This document shows positions 7,923 to 16,789 of a DNA stretch of 64,000 nt, piece by piece. A model generated the notes under the pieces. The model did no database searches, was not told the origin of the DNA, and saw nothing but the letters and a program-made list of their open reading frames with translations. Origin of the DNA: CASFRF01 sp031549345 (lineage in GTDB: Bacteria > Verrucomicrobiota > Lentisphaeria > Victivallales > Victivallaceae); the NCBI GenBank assembly GCA_031549345.1, contig JAVBPY010000003.1, positions 542,982 through 606,981 on the forward strand. The letters are read 5' to 3'. The position numbers were made by a program, and so were the translations under genes. Each line of letters starts with the position of its first letter. The first letter of the stretch is position 1.

Positions 7923-9191
7923 ATGATGAAGATGAAATCCCTGCTGGCGCTCGGCGTTCTCGCCGGAGCCGCGTTCGGCGCACAGGCCGAGCCGATGGTC
8001 AAAGACGGCGACAAGCTCGCCATCATCGGCGACTCGATTACCGACCAGAAGATGTACACCAACTACATGGCGACGTACATTTTTGCATGTTCCGGACTCA
8101 AAAACGCGAGCGTCATGCAGTTCGGCTGGAGCGGCGAGCGAGCGCCGGGTTATGTGAATCGCATGGCGAACGCCTACACGTTCTATCCGGCGACCGTGGC
8201 GACCACGTTGTACGGCATGAACGACGGCGGCTACCGCGCGTTCGACGCGAACATCGGCAAAACCTACCAGGATAACTCCGAGAAAATCGCGAAATTCATG
8301 AACGAAAAAGGGGTGAAATTCCTCGCCGGCTCCCCCGGCGCGGTGGACTTCGAAGGCTACAAGCGTCCGAATTGCACCCCGCAGGTGTACAACGACACGT
8401 TGGCCAAGCTCGGTGAACTCGGCGAAAAAGTCGCCGTCGCCAACAAGGCGAAGTTTTTTAACATGAACAAGCTCCTGATCGATACCATGACCGCCGCCCA
8501 GAAGGCGAAGGGAAAGAACTACTTCGTCTGCGGTTCCGACGGCGTGCATCCGGGGCCCAATGGCCAGCTTGTTATGGCCTACGGGTTCCTGAAGGCGCTT
8601 GGCTTCGAAGGCGCCATTGGCGCGATCAACATGGATTTCGCCGAGGGCAAGGCCACTGCAACGGAAGGGCACAAGGTTCTTTCCGCCAAGGCCGGTTCCG
8701 TGGAGATGGCAAGCTCCCGTTATCCGTTCGTTTTCTCGGTGGGCGACACCCCCAACCAAACCGCTTCGATCCTCCCGTTCCTCCCGTTCAATAAAGATTT
8801 GAACCGCTTTATCCTGACAGTGCAGAACCTTCCCGCCGACAAAGCGACCGTCCAGTTCGGCAATGGCAAGAAATCCTTCACCAAGGCGCAACTGGAGCAG
8901 GGGATCAACCTCGCGGATGAATTCATCGCCGAAACGCCGTTCCGCTCGGCCTTCGACAAAGTTTCCCAGGCGGTCCGCCAGCAGCAGGAATTCGAAACAT
9001 GGGTGCACAAAGTGTACCTCATGGGCGACATCCCCTCCAAGCTCCCCGCCGCGAAGTCCGACGCGAAGGTCATTGAGGCGGTGAACGCCCTCAACGCCGT
9101 TGTCCGCGCCGAGCGTGAAAAGCTTGAAGCGGCCTCCCACGCGGCGGTCGTTCCGGTCAAGTACACCATCAACGTGACCCCGGAGAAGTAA
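7923..9191 (+). CDS. Secreted SGNH/GDSL hydrolase, array copy 2
   Basis: This 422-residue paralogue of the flanking genes has a signal peptide (cleavage likely after AQA), block I IIGDSITDQ, block III YGMNDGGY and block V DGVHPGPNGQ. It starts 24 bp after copy 1 behind AAGGAG, and its TAA overlaps the ATG of copy 3 by one base. The region after block V contains the repeated phrases GHKVLSAKAGSVEM and ILPFLPFNKDLNRF, shared nearly word for word with copy 3, so the duplication is recent. The role is presumed to be periplasmic or extracellular de-esterification of a glycan. The substrate is unknown. Confidence 0.83.
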   Translation: MMKMKSLLALGVLAGAAFGAQAEPMVKDGDKLAIIGDSITDQKMYTNYMATYIFACSGLKNASVMQFGWSGERAPGYVNRMANAYTFYPATVATTLYGMNDGGYRAFDANIGKTYQDNSEKIAKFMNEKGVKFLAGSPGAVDFEGYKRPNCTPQVYNDTLAKLGELGEKVAVANKAKFFNMNKLLIDTMTAAQKAKGKNYFVCGSDGVHPGPNGQLVMAYGFLKALGFEGAIGAINMDFAEGKATATEGHKVLSAKAGSVEMASSRYPFVFSVGDTPNQTASILPFLPFNKDLNRFILTVQNLPADKATVQFGNGKKSFTKAQLEQGINLADEFIAETPFRSAFDKVSQAVRQQQEFETWVHKVYLMGDIPSKLPAAKSDAKVIEAVNALNAVVRAEREKLEAASHAAVVPVKYTINVTPEK

Positions 9192-10456
9192 TGAAACGCA
9201 TAAAATCGTTTTTCGCGGCGGGGCTTCTCGCCGCATCTCTCGCAGGCGTGAGCGCCGCGCCGATGGTCCAGGAGGGCGACAAGCTCGCCATCATCGGCGA
9301 CTCGATCACCGAGCAGAGGCAGTACACCAACTCCATGGAGTGCTACATCCTTGCGTGCGCCGGACTTAAGAACGTGAGCATTATGCAGTTCGGCTGGGGC
9401 GGAGAAACCGCGAACGGCTATGTCAGGCGCATGGCTGCCGCGTACAACTTCTTCCCCGCCACCGTGGCGACCACCCTGTACGGCATGAACGACGGCGGCT
9501 ACAAAGCGTACGACGCAAACACCACCGGCAGACACTACGAAGCGAATTCGGGGAGCATCGCTAAGTTCATGAAAGAAAAAGGGGTGAAATTCCTCGCCGC
9601 TTCCCCCGGTGCGGTGGATATCATCGCATACCGCCGCATCGACTCGGCGATTTACAACAACGCCCTGAACGAAATGGGGAAACTGGGCGAAAAGGTCGCC
9701 ACGGCCAATGGCGCGAAGTTCCTGAACATGCACCAGCTTCTGATGGACACCATGGCCGCCGCACAGAAGGAAAAAGGCGCCACATATTTTGTCTGCGGCG
9801 GCGACGGCGTGCATCCGGGGCCCAACGGCCAGCTCGTGATGGCCTACGGCTTCCTGAAGGCGCTGGGTTTCGACGGCGCGATAGGCCAGATCGAAATGGA
9901 CTTCGCCGGAGGCAAGGCCACGGCGACGGAAGGGCATAAAGTCCTCTCCGCCAAGGCCGGTTCTGTGGAGATGGAAAGTTCCCGCTACCCGTTCATTTTC
10001 ACTGCGGGCGAAACGGCAAACCAGAACGCGTCGATTCTCCCCTTCCTGCCGTTCAACAAGGACCTGAACCGTTTCATGCTGGTAGTGAAAAATTTCCCCG
10101 GCGAAGTGGCGCTCGTTCAGTTCGGCAATGGGAAGAAGACCTTCACCAAGGCGCAACTGGAACAGGGGATCAATCTTGCGGATGCATTTATTGCCGATAC
10201 CCCGTTCCGTCCGGCGTTCGAGAAGCTTTCGCAGACGGTGCGCCGTCAGCAGGATTTCGAAACGTGGATCCACAAGATATTCCTGCTTATGCAGCCCTCC
10301 AACCGTTTCCCGGCGATGGCGCAGGAAAAGGCTGTCGCCGATGCAGAAAAGACCCTCGTCGCCGCAGTGCGTGCCGAACGCGAAACTCTTGAGGCTGCCT
10401 CCCGCGCGGCGGTCGTTCCGGTCAAGTACACCATAACTGTCAGCAAGGAGAAGTAA
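9191..10456 (+). CDS. Secreted SGNH/GDSL hydrolase, array copy 3
   Basis: This protein has 421 residues with a signal peptide ending near SLAGVSA. Block I is IIGDSITEQ, block III YGMNDGGY and block V DGVHPGPNGQ, so all catalytic positions are kept. It is the closest relative of copy 2. Small insertions, such as the extra TTGRHYEAN segment after block III, distinguish it. It is translationally coupled to copy 2 (TAATG) and is followed one base later by copy 4. The sequence gives no sign of decay. A different fine specificity from the other copies is possible but not visible. Confidence 0.83.
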   Translation: MKRIKSFFAAGLLAASLAGVSAAPMVQEGDKLAIIGDSITEQRQYTNSMECYILACAGLKNVSIMQFGWGGETANGYVRRMAAAYNFFPATVATTLYGMNDGGYKAYDANTTGRHYEANSGSIAKFMKEKGVKFLAASPGAVDIIAYRRIDSAIYNNALNEMGKLGEKVATANGAKFLNMHQLLMDTMAAAQKEKGATYFVCGGDGVHPGPNGQLVMAYGFLKALGFDGAIGQIEMDFAGGKATATEGHKVLSAKAGSVEMESSRYPFIFTAGETANQNASILPFLPFNKDLNRFMLVVKNFPGEVALVQFGNGKKTFTKAQLEQGINLADAFIADTPFRPAFEKLSQTVRRQQDFETWIHKIFLLMQPSNRFPAMAQEKAVADAEKTLVAAVRAERETLEAASRAAVVPVKYTITVSKEK

Positions 10457-10457
10457 G

Positions 10458-11717
10458 ATGCGCTTTTTCAAGTCATTGTTCGCGGCGGGACTCGTCGCGG
10501 GCGTCGCTTTCGGGGCCGCCGCCGCGCCGATGGTCAACGACGGCGACCAGGTCGCCATCATCGGCGACTCGATTACCGAGCAGAAGATGTACACCAACTT
10601 CATGGAGTGCTACATCCTTGCTTGTTCCGGGCTTAAGAATGTAAGCACCATGCAGTTCGGCTGGGGCGGCGAGCAAGCGGGCGGTTACGCCAACCGCATG
10701 GCGCTGAATTACACGCTGTTTCCCGCGACTGTGGCGACGACATTGTACGGAATGAACGACGGCGGCTACCGTGCGTTCGACGCGAACATCGGCAAAAACT
10801 ACGCCGCCAACTCCGCGAAGATCGCCAAGTTCATGAAGGAAAAGAACGTCAAGTTCCTCGCCGGCTCCCCCGGCGCGGTGGACCTCGACACCTACCGGCG
10901 GAGCGATCCGGCCGTGTACAACGACACGCTGAACAAACTCGGCGAGCTCGGCGAAAAAGCCGCGGCCGAAAACGGCGCCTCCTTCGTCAACGTCCACAAG
11001 ACGATGATGGACGCGATGACCGCCGCCAAAAAAGAATACGGGAAGAATTATCCTGTTTGCGGCGGCGACGGCTTCCACCCCGGCCCGAACGGGCATCTGG
11101 TGATGGCGTATGCATTCCTGAAGGGCCTCGGTTTCGACGGCGCCATCGGGACGATCACTTTTGACTGCGCCGCGTCCAAGGCCGAGGCGACCGCCGGACA
11201 CAAGGTTCTCGGCATTCGTGGGGCCGAAATTGAAATGGAGAGCACCCGCTATCCGTTTGTATTCAGCGTAGGGAAGACCGCGAACCAGACTTCGTCGATC
11301 CTCCCCTTCCTGCCGTTCAACCAGGATTTGAACCGTTTCGTGCTGGTGGTGAAAAACCTTCCCGGCGAAAAAGCGATGATCGCCTTCGGCGAAACGCGGA
11401 AGCCGTTCAGCAAAGAAGCGCTGGAAAAAGGGATCAACCTGGCCGAGGAATTCATGCAGGAAACCCCGTTTCGTGCATATTTCGACAAACTTTCGCAGGT
11501 GGTACGCGCCAAGCAGGATTTCGAAACCTGGCTGGCCAAGAGCTACATCCAGGATTTCCCGCGCCGCCTGCCGACTCTGAAGGACGACAAAAAGCTCGCT
11601 TCCGCGTTTGAAGTGGTGGATGCCGCCGTCAAGGCGCAGTGGAAAGAGCACGACAAAGCCGTTCACGCGGCCGTGGTGCCGGTCCGTTACACGATCACCG
11701 TTGCTCCTGTTAAGTAA
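10458..11717 (+). CDS. Secreted SGNH/GDSL hydrolase, array copy 4
   Basis: This protein has 419 residues with a signal peptide (MRFFKSLFAAGLVAGVAFGA). Block I is IIGDSITEQ, block III YGMNDGGY and block V is DGFHPGPNGH, where phenylalanine replaces the valine of the other copies. It begins one base after the stop of copy 3, so the last three genes are almost certainly one transcript. The C-terminal half is more diverged, with GHKVLGIRGAEIEM replacing GHKVLSAKAGSVEM. As with the others, the family supports esterase activity, and glycan deacetylation is an inference from context. Confidence 0.83.
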   Translation: MRFFKSLFAAGLVAGVAFGAAAAPMVNDGDQVAIIGDSITEQKMYTNFMECYILACSGLKNVSTMQFGWGGEQAGGYANRMALNYTLFPATVATTLYGMNDGGYRAFDANIGKNYAANSAKIAKFMKEKNVKFLAGSPGAVDLDTYRRSDPAVYNDTLNKLGELGEKAAAENGASFVNVHKTMMDAMTAAKKEYGKNYPVCGGDGFHPGPNGHLVMAYAFLKGLGFDGAIGTITFDCAASKAEATAGHKVLGIRGAEIEMESTRYPFVFSVGKTANQTSSILPFLPFNQDLNRFVLVVKNLPGEKAMIAFGETRKPFSKEALEKGINLAEEFMQETPFRAYFDKLSQVVRAKQDFETWLAKSYIQDFPRRLPTLKDDKKLASAFEVVDAAVKAQWKEHDKAVHAAVVPVRYTITVAPVK

Positions 11718-11735
11718 AGAAATAGCGCATTGAGC

Positions 11736-13136
11736 ATGGAAGCGATCATTGCCACGCTGGGCTGCCGCCTCAACCGTGCCGACGAGGCGTTGTTGACCGA
11801 CCGGCTTGCCCGCGCCGGATTCGTTGTTGTTCTGGCGGCGCAAGCCGCGTCGCCGGCGCTGATCGTGCTCAATACTTGCTGCGTTACCGCCGAGGCGGAA
11901 CGCAAAAGCCGTCAGGCGGCGCGCCGTTTCCGCCAGCGCTGGCCCCAGGCCAGGCTGGTGGTTACCGGTTGCGCCGCCGAGCTTGACCCCGAAGCATGGG
12001 ACGAGCTTGGCGATCTTGTCCTCACCAACTCCGAGAAGCGCGGGATTGTCGATGCAATCCCCAACCTCCTTGCGGAGCCGCGAAAGATCTTCACCGTCGA
12101 TTTGCCGAAACCGAAGGTGAGCAACCTGCAAAAATATTTTCTCTCCCAGCGCCCCGCCGAACCCGTGGACGCACCCCCCGCAGATGCTCCGCTGAAAATC
12201 CGCCACCGCGCCATGCGCGACGCGGCGCCGGATGTTTTTGCCGAAGAAGCGTGGAGTCGTTTTCCGAACCGCAGCCGCGCATTCATCAAAATCCAGGAAG
12301 GGTGCGACAATTTCTGCACCTACTGCATTGTTCCCGTCGTGCGCGGCCCCGAGCGTTCGCGCGCTTTTACCGAAGTTATGGCCGACTGCCGCCAGGCGAT
12401 CGCGGCCGGCTTCCCCGAACTTGTCTTAACCGGCGTAAACACATGCGCTTACGCCGATGGCCCTTACAATCTGGGCAAACTACTCGTTGCGCTGGGGGAC
12501 GAGCCCGGGAACTTCCGCCTCCGCCTCGGTTCGACCGAGCCGCATCCCGCGAACAGCGCCCTTCCGGCGGTGATGGCCGGAATTCCGAAGATGTGCCATT
12601 TTCTTCATCTTTCGCTTCAGCATGGGTGCGACCGCGTTCTGGAGCGAATGAACCGCCACTACACGACCGCGCAATACGCCGCGTTCACCGCTTCCGCGCG
12701 CGCGCTGATGCCGGAACTGCATCTGGGCACGGACGTCATCGTAGGCTTCCCCGGCGAAACGGACGATGATTTCGAGACGATGATGGAGTTCGTAGCGTCG
12801 CAATATTTTGCGAACATCCATATTTTCCGTTTTTCCCCGCGTCCCGGAACGCCCGCCGCCGACTTCCCGCGCCAAGTCCCGGCGCCGGTGGCCGATGCGC
12901 GTTTCCGCCGTCTCCGCAAGCTCGCGGATCTGAGCGCCGAACACTTCGCCCAAACACAGTACGGAAAACGGCGCACGGTGATTTTTGAGGAAGCGCGGCC
13001 GGATGGATTCCAGTACGGCTGGAGCGACAATTATTTAAAGATTCGAGTCCCGGCGGGCGGATATCCCCTGCGGGAAGTCATTACAATGGAGCTGACGCCG
13101 GAGAATATTTCGGCAGAGAGAGAGACGATTTTATGA
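11736..13136 (+). CDS. mtaB: tRNA t6A37 methylthiotransferase (MtaB-type)
   Basis: This 466-residue radical-SAM enzyme inserts a methylthio group at C2 of t6A37 in ANN-decoding tRNAs. The N-terminal UPF0004 domain has cysteines in TLGCRLNRAD, NTCCVTAEAE and VTGCAAE for one cluster. The radical-SAM motif is GCDNFCTYCIVP. DVIVGFPGET and RFSPRPGTPA are also typical, and MtaB rather than MiaB is suggested by TLGCRLN and the short C terminus. The ATG at 11736 is preferred; an in-frame TTG at 11730 adds two residues, and neither has a clear ribosome site. Its stop overlaps the start of a glycoside hydrolase gene (ATGA), an unusual pairing. It follows the SGNH array by 18 bp. Confidence 0.88.
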   Translation: MEAIIATLGCRLNRADEALLTDRLARAGFVVVLAAQAASPALIVLNTCCVTAEAERKSRQAARRFRQRWPQARLVVTGCAAELDPEAWDELGDLVLTNSEKRGIVDAIPNLLAEPRKIFTVDLPKPKVSNLQKYFLSQRPAEPVDAPPADAPLKIRHRAMRDAAPDVFAEEAWSRFPNRSRAFIKIQEGCDNFCTYCIVPVVRGPERSRAFTEVMADCRQAIAAGFPELVLTGVNTCAYADGPYNLGKLLVALGDEPGNFRLRLGSTEPHPANSALPAVMAGIPKMCHFLHLSLQHGCDRVLERMNRHYTTAQYAAFTASARALMPELHLGTDVIVGFPGETDDDFETMMEFVASQYFANIHIFRFSPRPGTPAADFPRQVPAPVADARFRRLRKLADLSAEHFAQTQYGKRRTVIFEEARPDGFQYGWSDNYLKIRVPAGGYPLREVITMELTPENISAERETIL

Positions 13137-15127
13137 TGCGCTTTCGGCAGATCCACTTGGATTTTCACACCTCCGAGGCCATTCCCGGCATCGGCGCGGC
13201 ATTCGACAAGACGGTGTGGCAGGAGACGCTTCGTCGCGCGACCGTCGACTCCGTTACCTGCTTCAGCACCTGTCACCACGGCTGGACGTACCATCCGACG
13301 AAAGTCGGCGCGATGCACCCGAATTTGAATTTCGATCTCCTCCGCGCCCAGATCGACGCCTGCCACGAAATCGGCGTGAACGTCCCCATCTACATCACCG
13401 CCGGGATCAACAGCCGCGTTGCCGAGTTGCATCCTGAATGGCGGGAAATCGATTCGACCGGCCAGTATTGCGGCTGGACCAAATCGCCTTTGCAACCGGG
13501 ATTCCGCACACTTTGCTTCAACACGGGGTATCTCGACTACCTCTGCGCTCTGACCGAGGAAGCGGTAACGCTTTTCCCCGATCACGACGGCGTCTTTTTC
13601 GATATCATCAGCCAGAGCGAATGCTGCTGTCCGAGCTGCCTTCGCGGAATGCTCGCGGAAGGGTTGAACCCGGAGGAATCGAGCGACCGCCGCCGTTTTG
13701 CCGCGATGGTTCTGGACAAATACTATCAACGTTCCACCGCCGCCGCGCGCGTCAACAACCCGGCGGCACGGGTGTTTCACAACTCCGGGCACATCAGCTC
13801 GGGGTGGACCGACCGCCTCAAATATTTCAGCCACTTGGAACTGGAATCGCTTCCGACGGGCGGATGGGGATACGACCATTTTCCGCAATCGGCGGCGTTC
13901 GCGTCGCAGACGGGAATGGAATTTTTGGGGATGACGGGAAAATTCCACTCCACCTGGGGCGAATTCGGCGGGTTTAAACACCCGAACGCGCTCCGTTACG
14001 AGTGTTGCGCCATGCTGGCGATGGGGGCGAAATGCAGCATCGGCGACCAGCTTCATCCGGATGGGAAGCTCGACGAATCCACCTACCGCATCATCGGCGA
14101 AGCCTACCGCGAAGTGCGCGACAAAGAGCTGTTCTGCCGCGATGCGCGTCCCGTGGTCGACGTGGCGATCCTCCCGGTGGAGGCGTTTCAGGATGTTACG
14201 GGCAACCAGGGGGCGAGCGATGCCGATACCGGCTGCTGCCGTTTGTTGCTGGAAGCGCACGTCCCCTTCGTTATCCTTGCGCCGGGGATGGATTTTTCGC
14301 CGTACAAGGTGCTGATTCTCCCGGACGCGGTTCCGGTGGACGAAGCGTTGAAGGCCCGCCTTCTTGCGTTTCTCAAAGCCGGCGGTAAACTTGTGCTGAG
14401 CGGCGACGGCGGAGCGGGCGCCGGGCTGGATCTGGGCGGTATCTGGGCAGGACGGAGTGAAACGTCGCCGAACTACGTCGCCGTGGCCCCCGAATTTTCG
14501 CCGGATTTCTGCACAACGCCCTTTGTCATGTACGATTACTGCCGGAAGTTCCGGGTAACGACGGGGCAATCGCTCGGAAAAGTTTACGAATCGTATTTCA
14601 ACCGCGATTTCCGGCATTTTTGCAGCCACCAGCATACGCCGAACCGCCCGGAGAATTCCGGGTTCGACGCGGGGGCGCTGACGGAATCGACCCTTTATTT
14701 CGCCCACCCGGTCTTCACCCTCTACAAACAGACCGGAGCGGTGGCGCTGCGCCAGTTTGCGACGAAAGCCATCCGCGCGCTCCTGGGGAAAGACCTGTTG
14801 GTGGAAACCAACCTTCCTTCGATGGCGCGGCTGACGGTTGCCGAGCAGAAAAACCGGCGGATTCTCCATCTTTTGTACGCGAATTTGATCACGCGCGGCG
14901 GTGGGCACCCCACGGTGTTCTCGTTCCAGAAGCCGATCGAAGTGATCGAGGAACTCCTGCCGTTGCACGGAGTGAAATGCTCCCTCCGCGCCGCTCGTCC
15001 TGTCGCCTCGGTTACGTTGGAACCGCAGGGGGAGTCCATTGCATTCGAGCAGAAGGACGGGGTTTGCCGTTTCACGGTTGATTCATTTGCCTGCCACCAG
15101 ATGGTTGCGCTGAACTACGTAAAATGA
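13133..15127 (+). CDS. Putative glycoside hydrolase, GHL6-like barrel with trimerisation-type domain
   Basis: This protein has 664 residues and no signal peptide. The N-terminal barrel opens with IHLDFHTSEAIPGIGAAFD and continues with VTCFSTCHHGWTYHPTKVG, typical of the hypothetical glycosyl hydrolase 6 group related to alpha-fucosidase/alpha-amylase-like barrels. Further conserved stretches are HDGVFFDIISQSECCC and a histidine-rich HNSGHISSGW. Residues about 340-430 look like the class I amidotransferase-like fold used for trimerisation in GH42 beta-galactosidases (VLILPDAVPVDEALKARLL). A beta-sandwich tail follows. It probably acts on oligosaccharides in the cytoplasm. The ATG overlaps the mtaB stop. 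The exact substrate is not readable. Confidence 0.72.
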   Translation: MMRFRQIHLDFHTSEAIPGIGAAFDKTVWQETLRRATVDSVTCFSTCHHGWTYHPTKVGAMHPNLNFDLLRAQIDACHEIGVNVPIYITAGINSRVAELHPEWREIDSTGQYCGWTKSPLQPGFRTLCFNTGYLDYLCALTEEAVTLFPDHDGVFFDIISQSECCCPSCLRGMLAEGLNPEESSDRRRFAAMVLDKYYQRSTAAARVNNPAARVFHNSGHISSGWTDRLKYFSHLELESLPTGGWGYDHFPQSAAFASQTGMEFLGMTGKFHSTWGEFGGFKHPNALRYECCAMLAMGAKCSIGDQLHPDGKLDESTYRIIGEAYREVRDKELFCRDARPVVDVAILPVEAFQDVTGNQGASDADTGCCRLLLEAHVPFVILAPGMDFSPYKVLILPDAVPVDEALKARLLAFLKAGGKLVLSGDGGAGAGLDLGGIWAGRSETSPNYVAVAPEFSPDFCTTPFVMYDYCRKFRVTTGQSLGKVYESYFNRDFRHFCSHQHTPNRPENSGFDAGALTESTLYFAHPVFTLYKQTGAVALRQFATKAIRALLGKDLLVETNLPSMARLTVAEQKNRRILHLLYANLITRGGGHPTVFSFQKPIEVIEELLPLHGVKCSLRAARPVASVTLEPQGESIAFEQKDGVCRFTVDSFACHQMVALNYVK

Positions 15128-15132
15128 TCGCT

Positions 15133-15165
15133 AAGCGCCGGAACGGCGCTTGCATTTTCTTCTTT
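15133..15165 (+). terminator. Terminator after the GHL6-like gene
   Basis: Stem AAGCGCC/GGCGCTT (15133-15139 with 15145-15151), 5-nt loop, then a T-rich tract. A promoter-like pair overlaps its end. Confidence 0.6.
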
Positions 15166-15177
15166 CGGTCTTACATT
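15150..15177 (+). promoter_or_regulatory. Predicted promoter for the 510-residue barrel protein gene
   Basis: TTGCAT (15150-15155) and TACATT (15172-15177) with 16-bp spacing, just before the next gene. Confidence 0.4.
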
Positions 15178-15193
15178 AATAATATTCATAACA

Positions 15194-16726
15194 ATGAAAG
15201 TGAAGCCGATGAAAAAAACGATCTATTTCAATCAGGACAATCATCATTTTTACGGATGCCACCCCGCCTCGGACATGACGGAGGAGGGCGTGAAAGCCCT
15301 CGTGGACTTCTACGCCCGCCCCGGAACGATCAAGGGCATTTTGTTTTGCGCGAACGTGCAGCGCGCGCTCTACGACAGCGCGGTGTGGGAACACTTCAAG
15401 GATGTACAATTCGACGATCCTTTGGTGAACAACCTCCGCCTTCTCTCGGAGCGGAAGATCGACTATTTCAATATCTGGCTGAACCGTTGCCGCGAACATG
15501 AAATCGAGGCATGGATGTCCATGCGCATGAACGATTGCCACGGGAACAAGGAGTCGGAAGACCCGAACGCAACCCACTGGCACCAGTATTGGCCGAGCAT
15601 GAAGTGGCGGGCGAGCCGTCATCTCCGTCGCGCGCCGTACCGTCTGGAGCGTTCCTGGGAAGGGGCCTATGACTATACGCAAAAAGAGGTGCGCGAGCAC
15701 CACATGCGCCTTGTCGCGGAACTCTTCGAACGTTTCGATATGGACGGCCTGGAGCTCGATTGGATGCGCTGGGGGATGTTCTTTCCGCCGGGTTCCGAAC
15801 GCGAATCCCACGCGATCATGACCGAATTTGTGCGCGAAGTCCGCACCCTTGCCGATGCGGCCGAGAAGCGCTGGGGGCACCCGATCCGTCTGGCGCACCG
15901 CGTTCCGGCGGACCCCATCGCCTGTTTGAACTTCGGCTTCGATGTGATTAGCTGGGCCCGCGAAGGGTTTGTGGACATGGTTACGCTCTCGCATTTCCTT
16001 GGCAATTGCAATTACGATTTGCCGATCTCCACCTGGCGCGCGCTGTTGCCGGAGGGAACGGTAATCAACGCCTATGTGGAAGAGTGCGCGGAAGGACACC
16101 CGGGCGCGGTGGTCATCAACTACGACCAACTTATGGGCGGCGCGGCCGCGGCGTGGAGTTGCGGCGCGGACAACCTTTATTTGTTCAATACCTGCTACCG
16201 TGAAACGGACAGCCGGGAAATGCTTCTGTATATGCTTGAACGTATGGCCTCGCCGGAAGCGCTTCAAGGCACGATCCGCCGTATGGCGGCCACGTTCACC
16301 CAGGCGCGCATCGCCGGGGAACCGACCCGTTCGCGTCTGCCGGAACCGCTGACCCAGAGTCCGATCGGCGCGGAATACGGACGCATGGAGCACAACATCA
16401 CCGTGCGCCTTCCCGCCGGGAAGGTGGAGAAGGGTGCCCGTTGCGTTCTGCGGATCGGCTATTCCGCCACGGCGGACCGCGCGGTTGTTTCGCGCTTTCC
16501 CGTGCGCGTGAACACTGTTCCCGTACAGCCGTGTGAATGGCCGAAGTACGAGGGGTTGAAGCCCGGTTTCAAGACCGCGCGGGCGACCGATCTCCCCAAG
16601 GATGCCGCTTTTACATGCTGTTACGAAGTTCCGCTCAACGTATTGCACGAAACGTTCAATGCCGTGGAAATTCTCCCGGAACCCGTCGCGGGCGAACTCG
16701 TCTGGGCGGAGTGGGTGATTCTCTAA
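15194..16726 (+). CDS. Putative glycoside-hydrolase-like TIM-barrel protein
   Basis: This 510-residue protein has no signal peptide and is of unassigned family. The barrel-like part shows acidic residues at strand ends, for instance FDMDGLELDWMRWG (candidate catalytic region), AWMSMRMNDCHG and GADNLYLFNTCY. The final 120 residues look like a beta-sandwich. The pattern resembles glycosyl-hydrolase-like families (GHL10-type) common in Planctomycetes, Verrucomicrobia and Lentisphaerota. Co-location with a GHL6-like enzyme and a GH35 enzyme supports a role in oligosaccharide breakdown. The start at 15194 is uncertain; a second ATG at 15209 would remove five residues. It ends at a strong bidirectional terminator. 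Function beyond carbohydrate metabolism is not claimed. Confidence 0.62.
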   Translation: MKVKPMKKTIYFNQDNHHFYGCHPASDMTEEGVKALVDFYARPGTIKGILFCANVQRALYDSAVWEHFKDVQFDDPLVNNLRLLSERKIDYFNIWLNRCREHEIEAWMSMRMNDCHGNKESEDPNATHWHQYWPSMKWRASRHLRRAPYRLERSWEGAYDYTQKEVREHHMRLVAELFERFDMDGLELDWMRWGMFFPPGSERESHAIMTEFVREVRTLADAAEKRWGHPIRLAHRVPADPIACLNFGFDVISWAREGFVDMVTLSHFLGNCNYDLPISTWRALLPEGTVINAYVEECAEGHPGAVVINYDQLMGGAAAAWSCGADNLYLFNTCYRETDSREMLLYMLERMASPEALQGTIRRMAATFTQARIAGEPTRSRLPEPLTQSPIGAEYGRMEHNITVRLPAGKVEKGARCVLRIGYSATADRAVVSRFPVRVNTVPVQPCEWPKYEGLKPGFKTARATDLPKDAAFTCCYEVPLNVLHETFNAVEILPEPVAGELVWAEWVIL

Positions 16727-16737
16727 ATACGGATGCA

Positions 16738-16780
16738 ATAAAAAAACGCCGCACCCTTAAAGGGCGCGGCGTTTTTTTAT
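16738..16780. terminator. Bidirectional intrinsic terminator
   Basis: A-tract, stem CGCCGC-a-CCCT / AGGG-c-GCGGCG and T-tract lie between two convergent genes and can serve both. Confidence 0.88.
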
Positions 16781-16789
16781 TTGGTTGGA

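Noticed and set aside
6645..9236. 863-codon open frame on the minus strand opposite the SGNH array
   Set aside because: Shadow of the real genes; it repeats with the paralogues (as does the frame at 8720-10603) only because the genes themselves are repeated.
13031..14968. 645-codon minus-strand frame
   Set aside because: Antisense to the GHL6-like gene, no recognisable domain, basic composition.
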